Source: Dasypus novemcinctus
Taxonomy: Eukaryota > Chordata > Mammalia > Cingulata > Dasypodidae
Direction of reading: 5' to 3'
DNA length: 64,000 nt
NCBI RefSeq assembly: GCF_030445035.2
Contig: NC_080680.1
Coordinates: 48,435,212 to 48,499,211, forward strand
The notes beneath the pieces are model-generated. The model was not told the DNA's origin. It did not search any database and was given only the letters and a program-made list of their open reading frames with translations. Below, in pieces: positions 10,540-20,599 of this stretch. Numbering within the stretch: the stretch's first letter is position 1; each line of letters opens with the position of its first letter. The position numbers and the translations under genes are program-made.

Positions 10540-11330
10540 AGGGCAGAGCTTAATGCTCAGTTATAACAGGCTGCAGCAAGCTGACTTCGGTAAATCCTCT
10601 GGGACCAGGTGGCACCCACACTTCCTCCACCAACTCAGGCCGAAGTGAGTCCAGTCTCTGCTGTTCCTGACAAACCTCCTGCCCCGGCTTCCCAATGGGG
10701 TCTCATCTAGGTCTCTTCATCTAAGGACTCCACCTGGGTGGGGAGGGATGTGCTCCGCAGTACGTGTGGTTGCCTCAAAATCAGGGCAGTCCCTAAGGAA
10801 CGAGGCTGTTGCTGCAGAGTCCCAGGTAAATTAACGCCACTACTCAGGTCTCCACATTTCAAGATCAGAGGACGCGTAGACTGCGCGGAGCTCCGGCGGC
10901 CCAGGCGCCGCCCCTGACGCCACCGCCCGGCCGGGCTCCCATAGGCCACGCTCGGAGCGTGCCCTTAGGTGCACGGCAGCAGGAAGCCAAGAGGCGCGCC
11001 CCACGGTCCATTTTACGTCATCGGTTCTTCGCTTCTGCTCCCCCGTCTTCCACGCCTAGGGAGAACAAGGAGTTTCAGGTGTTAGGGAGCCGGGAGTTGC
11101 GAGAAGATGCCTGAGTGCAGCGCGATGGATAAAGCTGGAGGGAGTAACGTGACTGGAGCCCCCTAGTCCATGGAGGTTCACGTGTCCAGGGTCTTGGCGC
11201 GCTCAGCCTGGCGAATGGCGGTCCTGTGATCCGCTTTTGTGTACTCTCGCGCCGCGAGGACTGTCTGTGTAATCGAAGAGCAGTCCGGCGGTTGATTCTC
11301 TCCTACCTGCACGCTATTGATGACATGCTC
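10540..11330. promoter_or_regulatory. CpG-rich promoter-like region of block A
   Basis: This is an island of CpG- and GC-rich sequence in AT-rich, repeat-filled DNA, densest at 10860-11260. Promoter-type words present are GGCGCCGCCCCTGACGCC (10905-10922), a CRE-like TTACGTCATCGG (11013-11024), a CACGTG box (11179-11184) and the sequence CAGGTAAAT, a possible plus-strand splice donor near 10824. Its match to block B over this stretch, through rapidly decaying non-repeat sequence, supports past function. No TATA box is clear, and no coding exon follows in the next 50 kb. Confidence 0.6.
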
Positions 11331-11781
11331 ACTTTTTCATCCGAGGTCCTGACCTGTCTGCCCAGAAAATAGCTATTAGGGTGCAGTGCGTAAGGAAGGT
11401 GCTCCCAGGACGGTTTCCAAACACTGGTCCTTCCATACGGTTTCTGAAGGCACAGGCAACCAAGAAAAGGCGTGGACCAGTAGGGCAGTTTCTGCCTATG
11501 TGCCCCATTCCTGTTGCAACTCAGTCTCGTTCAGTGGGCTGCTAGCTGACCTTTACCCCTTTTGCTATCTTGGGCTTTCCTTATTGTGCTTACTAGAAGT
11601 TGACCTTACCCACCACCACTACCATCTCGTCAGTTCAGACCACCTCTTCAGTTTCCTTGGCCTAAACCCTTTCTTCCACACTTTTTTTTTTTGCTATGAC
11701 AAGCTTCAGGCTGGTAAAGTAGGTTCATAAATAGGATGGAGAGGAGGCGGGAGTCAATATCAAATTTTTAAAAATTAAAGT
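11331..11781. other. Unassigned sequence after the block A CpG region
   Basis: Mixed-composition DNA without a recognised repeat. A 114-codon open stretch at 11386-11730 has no domain that I know and a composition like random sequence. Confidence 0.5.
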
Positions 11782-12181
11782 AGGGCGGCGGACTTGGCCC
11801 AGTGGTTAGGGCCTCCGTCTACCCCATGGGAGGTCCACGGTTCAAACCTGGGCCTCCTTCACCCGTGTGGAGCTGGCCCATGCGCAGTGCTGATGTGCGC
11901 AAGGAGTGCCGTGCCACGCAGGGGTGTCCCCCGCGTAGGGGAGCCCCACGCACAAGGAGTGTGCCCTGTAAGGAGAGCCGCCCAGCGGGAAAGAAAGTGC
12001 AGCCTGCCCAGGAATGGCGTCGCCCACACTTAGAGCTCACACAGCAAGATGATGCAACCAAAAAAAACACAGATTCCCATGCCACTGACGACAACAGAAG
12101 CAGACAAAAGAAGACGCAGCAAATAGACACAGGACAAGGGGGGGAGGGGAGAGAAATAAATAAATAAATAAATCTTTTAAA
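11782..12181 (+). mobile_element. Long tRNA-Ala-derived SINE (DAS type)
   Basis: GACTTGGCCCAGTGGTTAGGG near 11792, GGTTCAAACC near 11840 and a GAAATAAATAAATAAATAAAT tail before an A-run. Flanks AAAATTAAAGT and AAAATTTAAAGT look like the target duplication. Confidence 0.92.
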
Positions 12182-12619
12182 AAAATTTAAAGTGGATTCA
12201 AAATTTTTTCAGCGATGCAGACAAGTGGGTGTTGTGAGTGATGAAACTGTTAGTAAGATGTCACAATATCCTCACAGCAGACAATTTTATATCTGAATAT
12301 GAACCAGTAGTATTGACATTTTGATGATGAGAGTCATGCACTATTTTTTAAATTTTTAAAATTTTTAAAATTTTTTATGCTAGTCCTTTTTATAGTGTTC
12401 TTCCATCTTCATTGGAAAATATGAAAGAAAACTGGGTACCTGAGATAACTCATTGCTGTCCAAAGACTACTTTTTTGTTTGTTGGAACCAAGACTGATCT
12501 TATAATAGAAATGCCCTTTATTATCAAGAAACCAAGAACTACCAAGCCCATCGCTCCAAGGACACTTGGACTATAGACTGAAGGTTGTCAAATGAGTGCA
12601 GTATTCTATACTCCCACAG
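12182..12619. other. Unassigned AT-rich sequence
   Basis: No gene or repeat recognised. A short inverted AATTTTTAAAATTT pattern lies at 12350-12375. Confidence 0.5.
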
Positions 12620-12945
12620 AAAGTCTAAAGAATGTATTTGATGATCTATAGGCTAAAATGTGAACCATAATATAAACTACAATGTAACTAAAAGTTCAGA
12701 AAATTGTACAGTCTAAAATATAAACTATGATGTAAACCAAAATGGAACCATGTTTGGTAACTATGTTTCAATATTTGTACATCAGCTGCAGCAAATATAG
12801 CATGAACATTTAAAAAGATCATTGCTGGGGAAGGGGAAAAGGGTTTGATGTTGGATATATGGGAGTCCCCTATATTGTATAGTTGACCTTACTGTGATCT
12901 AAAACTTTTTTGAAGACAAAATTAAAAAGAAAAAAAAAAGCATGT
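12620..12945 (+). repeat. LINE-like 3' end
   Basis: Several near-repeats of AATATAAACTACAATGTAAC and TAAACTATGATGTAAACC are followed by GGGGAAGGGGAAAAGGG, then TATGGGAGTCCCCTATATTG and a terminal A-rich run. The layout is that of the L1-like 3' ends elsewhere in the window but in a different subfamily. Confidence 0.5.
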
Positions 12946-13495
12946 AGACACTGAGGAAGGAATGAAAAAACTTGTCTTGCCACTGTACATACAGGGCAAC
13001 ACCTATTACGGTGATGAAAGGCAAAACATCAAAAACAAAGTTTTATGATATTTTTAATTTTCTAATACCCCAATTTATTTTTTTACTTTATTTTAGTTTT
13101 TCTAAATTAGTTTATATTCTATTTCTGATCTTTAGAACTATCATTACTATTTCATTTACCTAACTGAATTTGGCAATATATTAGGCTTCATTTTTGAAGA
13201 AGTTTTGGACCACAGAGGGGCTCAACTATGGGAGGGGAGGAACACTCGTATGGGTGTTATTGATGGGGGACACATGGTTGGGAGGGAGTTCTCCAGGGCA
13301 TGTATATAGGGTATATAAAAATGTAGGGATATTCACTGGGCATTTTCATAGTAGTTAACAGTTACAAACAACAACTGAGGGAGTTCTGAGTTCCTAGCCA
13401 GGGGAGCTCTATCACATTCCTCATTGGAACAGTGACAATCCTCCAAGTGCAAAGGCAGAGGCCAATGAAGAAGGATGGTCCAATGATGGACCCTT

Positions 13496-13879
13496 TTTTT
13501 TTTTTTTTTTTTTTTTTTAAAGATGTATTTATTTATTTAATTTCCCCCCCTCCCCTGGTTGTCTGTTCTTGGTGTCTATTTGCTGCGTCTTGTTTCTTTG
13601 TCCGCTTCTGTTGTCATCAGCGGCACGGGAAGTGTGGGCGGCGCCATTCCTGGGCAGGCTGCTCTTTCTTTTCACGCTGGGCGGCTTTCCTCACGGGCAC
13701 ACTCCTTGCGCGTGGGGCTCCCCCACGCGGGGGACACCCTTTGCGTGTCACGGCACTCCTTGCGCGCATCAGCACTGCGCATGGCCAGCTCCACACGGGT
13801 CAAGGAGGCCCGGGGTTTGAACCGCGGACCTCCCATATGGTAGACGGACGCCCTAACCACTGGGCCAAAGTCCGTTTCC
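13496..13879 (-). mobile_element. Long tRNA-Ala-derived SINE (DAS type)
   Basis: A perfect 16-bp target duplication, CCAATGATGGACCCTT, occurs at 13480-13495 and 13880-13895. The perfect duplication suggests a young insertion. Confidence 0.96.
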
Positions 13880-14286
13880 CCAATGATGGACCCTTGATAC
13901 TGATGGTTATGCTTATGAGCTGTGAGCCTGAAATTTCAGCTAGGCCTAGAGCTGCAGGGTGCCTAAGAGTTACCTCCTGAGAACTTCCATGTTGTTCAAA
14001 TCTGGCCACTCTCTAAGCCAAACTCAGAGTGTAAATGAATTACCTCCCCCCCAGCATGGGACATGACTCCTGGGGATGATCCTCCCTGGCACTGAGGGAT
14101 TACTACCAATCACTAGATGGTGATGCAACCAGAAACAGACCATGAATAAAAGGGGAGTAATGGTAAAGACAAATGAGATTATATGGCTAAGAATCTTTAA
14201 AAAAGAGTTGGGAGGTCATCAGAGGGGTCATACTTCTGCACATCTCAGCAGCATCCAAGAGACAGCCAAAGTAGATACAACCCCAG

Positions 14287-14784
14287 TGTAGCAGTTTGAT
14301 GTTATTGATGAATTCCAGAAATAAATATTGGATTATGCTTGTAATCTGATCTGTACCTGGGCATGATTGAGTTATGATTAGGATGTTGAGTCCCCACCCC
14401 TTAGTGGGTAGGGACTTACAGATAAAAGTCATGGCAAATAACAGAGTTGAGGGTTTTCTGATGTTGGAGTTTTGATGTTGGAGTTTGATGCTGAAAACTT
14501 AAGCTGGAGCCCCAGGAAGCCAGCACGCAGAGGAAAGAGAAGCCAGCACCAGAAAAGAAGGAACCTTGAACCCGGAGAAACACAAACTCCAGGAACGTAG
14601 GAACCCAGGAAGCCTGAAACTCACAGATGTCACAGCCATCTTGCTCCAAATAGACTTTGGTGAGGGAAAAAACTTATGCTTTATGGCCTGGTAACTGTAA
14701 GGTCCTTCCCCAAATAAATACCCTTTATAACACCCAACAGATTTCTGGTATTTTGCATCAGCACCCTTTTGGCTGACTAATACA
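14287..14784 (+). repeat. Solo LTR (TGTAGCAGTTTGA family)
   Basis: It starts TGTAGCAGTTTGATG and ends GGCTGACTAATACA, with an AATAAA in CCAAATAAATACCC near 14715. The flanking 5-mers CCCAG (14282-14286) and CTCAG (14785-14789) fit the 5-bp duplication of ERVL-class elements. The interrupted repeat reads straight through at 5620-5640. Related copies lie at 7050, 35401 and 54840. Confidence 0.82.
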
Positions 14785-15587
14785 CTCAGTTACTGAGGGT
14801 TACAGAGACATTCAGGTTCTGTGGTCATGGCAGATGGCTCTGGAGTTAAGTGCCTTGTCAGTGCACCCTACTTTGGAATTTGTTTTCCTGAGTGTGATGG
14901 AATTGGACTCAGATGTGACCTTTCGACACATGCCTCTTCTGTCACTTTTACTGAACCTGTGGTTGATGCTGGGGTTGATGTGTACTCAGGAAACTTAAAT
15001 CTCTGGACTGGCCATGTGCCAGCTGGGCCCGGAGCCTCGGCAGAGTTGCAACTCTCACTCTCCAGTTCATTGGACTTACCCATGTCAGCTAACAGGGAGT
15101 TGAAGATGGTCAACCACCACACCAGGGAACCGAGAGTACCTACAACTGCAAGTAGGAGAATCACATCCATCAACCATGGATCTAAGCCCCCTTTCGGTTT
15201 ACAGGTGGAGTGGGCATCACCATCCCATGGTCCACAGGATGGAGGAATAAAATATGAATTAGAGTGAACTTACTTGTATTCTACTCTAGAATTATTGTGA
15301 CTCTAGCAATCGAAGAAATTGTATCATTCATGTAGAGACAGGTCCACAGTAGTTGCTGAGGGCAGGGAGAGGGAAGAAGAGATGTGGTGTGGGGGCATTT
15401 TCGGAACTTGGAGTTGCCCTAAATGATATTTCAGGGACAGATGCTGGACATTATATATCCTGCCAAACCCACTGAATGTACTGGGGGAGAGTGTAAACTA
15501 TAATGTAAACTATTATCCATGTGGTGCAGCAGTGCTCCAAAATGTATTCACCAAATGCAATGAATGTGCCACAAAGCCACAAAGATG

Positions 15588-15775
15588 GGAAAAAAAAAAA
15601 AAGAATGTATTTGATGAAGCAATATTGGCTGCCTTGGGGCCTCCAGAACTGAAGACCCTCTGTGAGTACTGCTTTGAACATGCTTCCAGTCGCCTTTGTG
15701 TCCAGCTGGTATCATCATCATACTAAAAACGATGTTGGAATAAAGTTAACATTTTAGATTAGTTTTTGCAGTTAT
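15588..15775 (+). pseudogene. CDC42P: CDC42 processed pseudogene, 3' fragment
   Basis: Directly after an A-run the sequence reads KNVFDEAILAALGPPEL, which is the C-terminal part of the Rho GTPase CDC42. The basic-CAAX tail that should follow is replaced by out-of-frame residues. Similarity goes on into the 3' UTR (CCAGCTGGTATC, then ATCATACTAAAA) and fades by about 15775. The GTP-binding domain and membrane anchor are both missing, so there is no function. Its join to the A-rich end of the L1-like repeat suggests a chimeric or 5'-truncated retrotransposition. Confidence 0.85.
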
Positions 15776-16105
15776 CGGGAAACTGTTCCAAGCCAGTGTC
15801 CTGATGACCTTATACATTGTTTCTTTACTAGCCAAATCTGAAATCTTACTTAACAAATTTGGACCCAATTTGGGTTTGGTCAGGTCATGATGCCTTTTTG
15901 GAAGAAAGACAACTGTGTGGACCCGGTTAAGGACTCTCTGGGTCTGGTAGTGCATGCTCTTGCCTCAGTGGTTGACCTGGTAAGAGGCTGTGTGGGCCTG
16001 GCTAGGGGGTAAGAGAAGACTCCTTGGGATCTGATAGCCTATACTGCCTGTTAGTGAATGTTTGGAGACTTAGCAGCAAGAGGTATGATTGAAGCCAGCT
16101 GCCTA
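15776..16105. other. Unassigned spacer
   Basis: No repeat family or coding signal recognised. Confidence 0.5.
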
Positions 16106-16109
16106 ATTA

Positions 16110-16260
16110 TTAAAAGTTCAGGGTAGCAGATATGCCTTAAGCAGTTGAATGCCCACCTCCCACATGGGAGATCCCAGATTTGGTTCCCAGTGCATCCTAA
16201 AGAAAAAGCAAACAGACAATGAGCGCAAACAACAAGCAAACAGACAAAGGAGCCATCTCG
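16110..16260 (+). mobile_element. Short tRNA-Ala-derived SINE
   Basis: A diverged tRNA head (CTTAAGCAGTTGAATGCC, then CCCACATGGGAGATCCC) is followed by a CAAACAGACAATGAG A-rich body. This is the short form, without the 400-bp body. Confidence 0.7.
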
Positions 16261-16325
16261 GGGCAGGGTGGGGGTGGGGGGAGTTTGTATGTTGAAGCTG
16301 AACTGACAGCCACTTAAATCTTTAA

Positions 16326-16888
16326 GTGCAGGGGGTGGTGGACTTGGCCCAGTGGTTTGGGCATCCGTCTACTGCATGGGAGGTCCGCGGTTCAAACCCC
16401 GGGCCTCCTTGACCCCTGTGCAGCTGGCCCATGTGCAGTGCTGATGAAGGAGGTGCCCTGCCATGCAGGGGTGTCCCCCACGTAGGGGAGTCCCATGCTC
16501 AAGGAGTGCGCCCCATAAGGAGAGCCGCCCAGCGTGCAAGAAATTTCAGCCTGCCCAGGAATGGCACTGCACACACGGAGAGCTGACGTGGCAAGATGAC
16601 GCAACAAAAAGAAACACAGATTCCCGTGCCGCTGACAACAACAGAAGTGGACAAAGAAGATATAGCAAATAGACACAGAGAACAGACAACTGTGGGGGTG
16701 GGGAGGAAGGGGAGAGAAATAAATAAATAAATCTTTAAAAAAAAAAAGAAACACAGACTCTCGGTGCTGCTGATAAGGATAGAAGCAGTCACAGAAAGAA
16801 CACACAGCGAATGGACACAGAGAGCAGACAACTGGGGGGAGGGGGAAGGGGAGAGAAATAAATAAAAAATAAATCTTTAAAAAAAAGG
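16326..16888 (+). mobile_element. Long SINE followed by a partial second SINE body in tandem
   Basis: A full copy (GACTTGGCCCAGTGGTTTGG near 16340, tail at 16721-16748) runs directly into a second, headless body (ACACAGACTCTCGGTGCTG to the tail at 16855-16888). The second part has its own GAGAGAAATAAATAAAAAAT tail. Confidence 0.88.
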
Positions 16889-16911
16889 TTAATACAAAAA
16901 ACTTAAGAATG

Positions 16912-17222
16912 GGAGCGGAAGTGACTCAAGCAGTTGAGCACTTGCCTCCTACATGGGAGGTTTGGGGTTCAGTTCCTGGTGCCTCCTAAAGAAAACAAAC
17001 CAGAAAATGAGCAAAAAACAACAAGCAGGCTGCAAGCAAAAAGCAATGAACAGATAATGAGCAAAAAAAATGAGCAGACAGCAAGCAAACAATGAACAAA
17101 CAGACAAGGGAGCCAACTCAGAGGAGCCAATGTGGCTCAGTGGTTGAGCACCAGCCTCCCACATACAAGGCCCCAGGTTCAATCCCTGGTCCTGGTACCT
17201 CAAAAAACAAAAACAAAAAACT
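16912..17222 (+). mobile_element. Two short tRNA-Ala-derived SINEs head to tail
   Basis: Unit one has its head at 16912-16990 and an AACAAGCAGGC-type body with AATGAGC repeats. Unit two (17125-17222, AATGTGGCTCAGTGGTTGAG, CAGGTTCAATCCCTGG) is very close to tRNA-Ala itself. It resembles the founding monomer of the family. Confidence 0.82.
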
Positions 17223-17374
17223 TAAGAATGAAGCCACCTGGCTTTCTAAGATAGACAAATACGGTCTTTGGGATTTGTTCTTATTTGGTATTTATTTATT
17301 TATTTATTTATTTAGTGTTTGTTTTTTTGTAATTTGCTTTCATCAGTGGGATTTGTTTTAGCTGGCCAAGCCCA

Positions 17375-18022
17375 GAATCCCTGAAGGGCATACCTGAGTT
17401 CCATACTGCAAGTTGTTCTCACCCTGCTGCATGGGGTTCTACTGATAATAATTTTGAGGTGAAGACATCGTGGCCCAGGGCCAAGGGGATTGGACTATAG
17501 AGAAAAGAGTTAATATAGCAGGTCAGAACCTGTTTTTCCTTAGAGAGCCTGCATACAAGGTTGGCCCTTTGTGGGTATCTGGGAACTGGGATTTAGAAAG
17601 GATTCCTATCATTCCCAGAACTGATAAATGTGGCTTAATGTGTCTAAACTGTACAAATAATGTAATTTATGCTGAATGTACCTGTTTTCCTTCTGGGAGT
17701 CTGGAATTTTGGTATGTGCGAGGCAGAGGGTACCTACCTGACCAGCCCCCAATAAAAACCTTGGGCACTGAGTCCCTAATGAGCTTCCCTGGTAGAAGAC
17801 ATTTTATTCACATTATTACACCTGTTTGATTCCACTGGGAGAGAAGTCTTGGAAACTTGTGCCTGGTTTCTTCCAGATTTTGCCCCATGCACTTTTGCCC
17901 TTGGTTGATTTTGCCTTGCATACTTTTGCTGTAATAAATTTTAGCCATGAGTATATGCTGAGTCCTGTGAGTTCTCCTAGTGAATTATTGAACCTGGAAG
18001 TGGTCTTTTGAGCCCCCCACAC
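17375..18022 (+). repeat. ERV LTR
   Basis: The right part is typical of a mammalian ERV LTR: CCCCAATAAAAACCTTGGGC near 17747, TGAGCTTCCCTGG, TCCACTGGGAGAG, a second AATAAA-like site near 17934, and an end near GAGCCCCCCACACA. The left limit is uncertain. A 119-codon open stretch at 17470-17829 lies wholly inside and is taken as chance. Confidence 0.65.
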
Positions 18023-20090
18023 AAAGTTATATTGGGCTGCTGCAGCTGTGCTGCTCCAAAGAAACTATGCATGGAAACTATGCATGGAAAAGAAAATGAA
18101 ACTATGCATGGAAAAGAAAAGGGTAACTCTACTCAGTGAGTGAAGTTGCAGGTTGTGGTGCTTGCCTCCAAAATGGCCCCCAAATGTGCCTTGTTTTGTT
18201 TTTTTTACTTCATTTTCATGACAGTAGCCAAGGACTGGCAGAGTAGTTTGGTGCCTGGCAGTAGGAACATTAAGGAGAACCGGATGGCTCTGTGGGCATG
18301 AACATTATGGCAGCAGATTGCACAAGACCCATGCTCTCTGTTTGTAACCCATGTGGATGCTTATGGGAAAGATTCCTTTGAGGATGAACAAAACTGAAAT
18401 CAACATGCCAATTAGACCTGAGCTGCCCAGGTAAGGAGCATAAGCACTTGGATCACCTATCACAAAGGGCATGGTAATCAATCTACAATTCAGGACTGGG
18501 GCCCCAAACAAGATTCCAGCATGTGAATCTTTCCAACACAAGGACACCTGGCAAATGTGCCTGAACTGCTGGTTTCATGGTTGAGTAACAAAGACAACTC
18601 TGGGATATGTCTGGACACTGGATCTGGATGGTTTGGGGGAAATAAACTATATATTAACCGTTCTCATTCTTCTTTTCTCTTCCCATGTCTACCTCTGGGA
18701 ACTGGGCTACTGGAATTTGTGAATGGCAAAGCTGAGCCAGATGGTGGGAGAAACTAACCTGGTGTTTCTTTTGCTGTCCAGCTAAGCTTGCTTGCTCAAT
18801 TTGGACAGTTTGGAATTGTGATTTTAATGATCATGGATATGTGCACTCCCAGTGCCCACATCAGGACGTGGGAGATGTTCTAGGATGACACAGGTTTACA
18901 AGAAAGAAACAGCAGCCAAACCACCTAGGAATGGGTTTGGTCATGTGGTATAAAACTTGTGAGAACTGGTAAAAGGGTAAAGAGGTTGCTGCCAGGACTG
19001 GTCATATTGAGCATGTGGTTGTGTCAGGACAGCAACAATCTTACCTGGTGGGGAGGGATACCTTAGAGTCCAGGAGATCAGGGCTAGGGGTGGAATTATT
19101 AATCTCTCCAAGCTCTGTCTACAGAGCATCTGGCCAATCTTATGCAGATTGTTGCCACCACCCTCAACTTGATTGTAAGCCAATGGGGATTCTTAATCTA
19201 AGAACTTCCAGAAGCCACCAAGCATCTGCTGACTCCAGGAATTAACACCGTCCACTCAAGAGAAAAGAACAAGGTGAAAATTTTGGGCACCGATCTGATA
19301 CCATTTAGCTTTATTATATCTGTAGCCTATAGCAATTGCTCTAAATATAACTGATTACCAAAATGGTAAAGTGAGATATCCAAGGGTTCAGTCCCTGCAC
19401 AGAATTTTTAAACCAGCCAAACCTGGCAGACCTATCTTTCTTAGAGCCCTAGAAAACAGTTAAAGGGTTGCATAACCAGGTGAACACCAAATTAAAAAAA
19501 GGCAACTTAAAAATGGTAGGAAAATTTTGTGGTGCCATTTCTGGCCCTTTCTGCACCGCTTTCCTGGCTCAGTGTGGAGTCAGCCTGTACTTCCAGTGTG
19601 GGTCCCAGTTTCCAGTTCTGGAGGGACCAGAGGAACCTTATGCACATGTATGTCTGTGTCAGTCTGTTTGGTGACAACATGAAGAACTGACCAGAACATC
19701 CATCTCTGGCTTGCCAGTTCCAGAAATTCCTCTAGACATAGAAGCAACTCACAGGGCAGCTAAAATGCTGTCAGAAAACAATCAAACCACAGCTGCCTGG
19801 GGAAAAGGATTACCAACTTTAAGACATGCAACAGAGTGTCTGGGACCAGGAGAAAAGACTATTTCCTGTGGGGAAGAAGAACATTTGGATTTGTGTAAAT
19901 GGGGGAATTTCTAATGATATGCATGGATGCCCTGGACAAGGCGCATAGTCAGAAAGAACCAGAGAGGATCATGTTTTTGCCTCAGGCTGTTCTTTAGGCT
20001 CATTTTAAGGCTGGCTAAGCTCTGAAAGAGAGCACTTGAATAAAGCCAATCTGCAAAGACTGAGAAAAGTGTTTTCTTCTTTCTTTTTTA
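18023..20090. other. Unassigned 2-kb stretch, possibly ERV internal sequence
   Basis: It follows an ERV LTR and ends in a polypurine-like AAATGGGGGAATTTC (19897-19911). A tail with GAATAAAGCC near 20040 could be the start of another LTR. Broken frames (18557-18757, 19015-19245) are cysteine- and tryptophan-bearing but match no family that I can name. The first 100 bp hold a tandem GGAAACTATGCAT-type repeat (18058-18115). Confidence 0.35.
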
Positions 20091-20138
20091 TTTAAAAAAA
20101 AATTTTAAAGGTCTTTTCTTTTGCTAATACTCTGTACA

Positions 20139-20519
20139 TTTTTTAAAAAAAGATTTTTATTTTATTTATTCCTCTCCCCTACTCCCTGTTATCTGCTGTG
20201 TCCATTTGCTGTGTGTTCTTCTGTGTCCGTTTTGCATTTTCCTGTGGCACTGGGAAACTGCATCTCTTTTTTTGTTGCGTCACCTTGCTGTGTCAGCTCT
20301 CCATGTCTGCGGTGCCACTCCTGTACGGGCTGTGCTTTTTTCACACAGAAAGGCTCTTTGCACGTGGGGACGCCCTGTGTGGCACAGCGCTCCTTGCACG
20401 TGGCAGCAGCACTGCACGTGGGCCAGCTTACCACACAGGTCAAGAGGCCCTGGAGATCGAACCCTGGACCCTCCATGTGGTAGACGGATGCTCTATCAGT
20501 TGAGCCATGTCCACTTCCT
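20139..20519 (-). mobile_element. Long tRNA-Ala-derived SINE (DAS type)
   Basis: AAAAAAAGATTTTTATTTTATT at the tail; head complement CTCTATCAGTTGAGCCATGTC near 20490. It is the ACGTGGCAGCAGCACTGCACG variant. Confidence 0.9.
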
Positions 20520-20599
20520 TCTTCTTTCTTTTTTGTTGTTAGCTTCTGGCATTCCAGGAAATCTATTATAATATTAACTGATTATAAGCTTCAGTAGAT

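Larger units (their letters stand above)
9340..11190. repeat. Duplication block A (paralogous to 58620-62690)
   Basis: In order, block A shares with block B an AT-rich stretch (9340-9480 with 58625-58760), a minus-strand MIR with CAGGGCTGATGT next to CTTCATTTTTCAG (9650-9680 with 58940-58960), a plus-strand MIR carrying AGTACGTA, and GC-rich promoter-like sequence. Examples from the last are GGTCTTTTGAACACCTTGGAAGG versus GGTCCTTTTGACACTTTGGAAGG, and CTCCCATAGGCC versus CAGCCATAGGCC. The blocks are in the same orientation. Divergence is considerable but collinearity is clear by eye. Confidence 0.72.
13190..15602 (+). repeat. Long L1 3'-end-like repeat, copy 2
   Basis: The longest copy in the window, about 1.5 kb once a SINE (13496-13879) and a solo LTR (14287-14784) are removed. 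The part from 14200 on matches 5500-6470. It ends in an A-run at 15590-15602 after truncation inside the usual terminal stretch. Nothing in it codes for protein. Confidence 0.62.

Noticed and set aside
11386..11730. Candidate coding exon for the block A promoter
   Set aside because: The 114-codon frame has no recognised domain and no counterpart after block B, and its composition looks random.
15532..15726. A 64-codon frame as a possible small gene
   Set aside because: Its first part is an L1-like tail and its second part is the broken CDC42 end. The CAAX tail is lost.
16912..17222. tRNA-Ala-like sequences with good A and B boxes
   Set aside because: They are followed by SINE bodies and A-rich tails, and the acceptor stem is not complementary. 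They are SINE heads and not tRNA genes.
17470..17829. 119-codon open frame
   Set aside because: It lies entirely inside an ERV LTR with polyadenylation signals and matches no retroviral protein.
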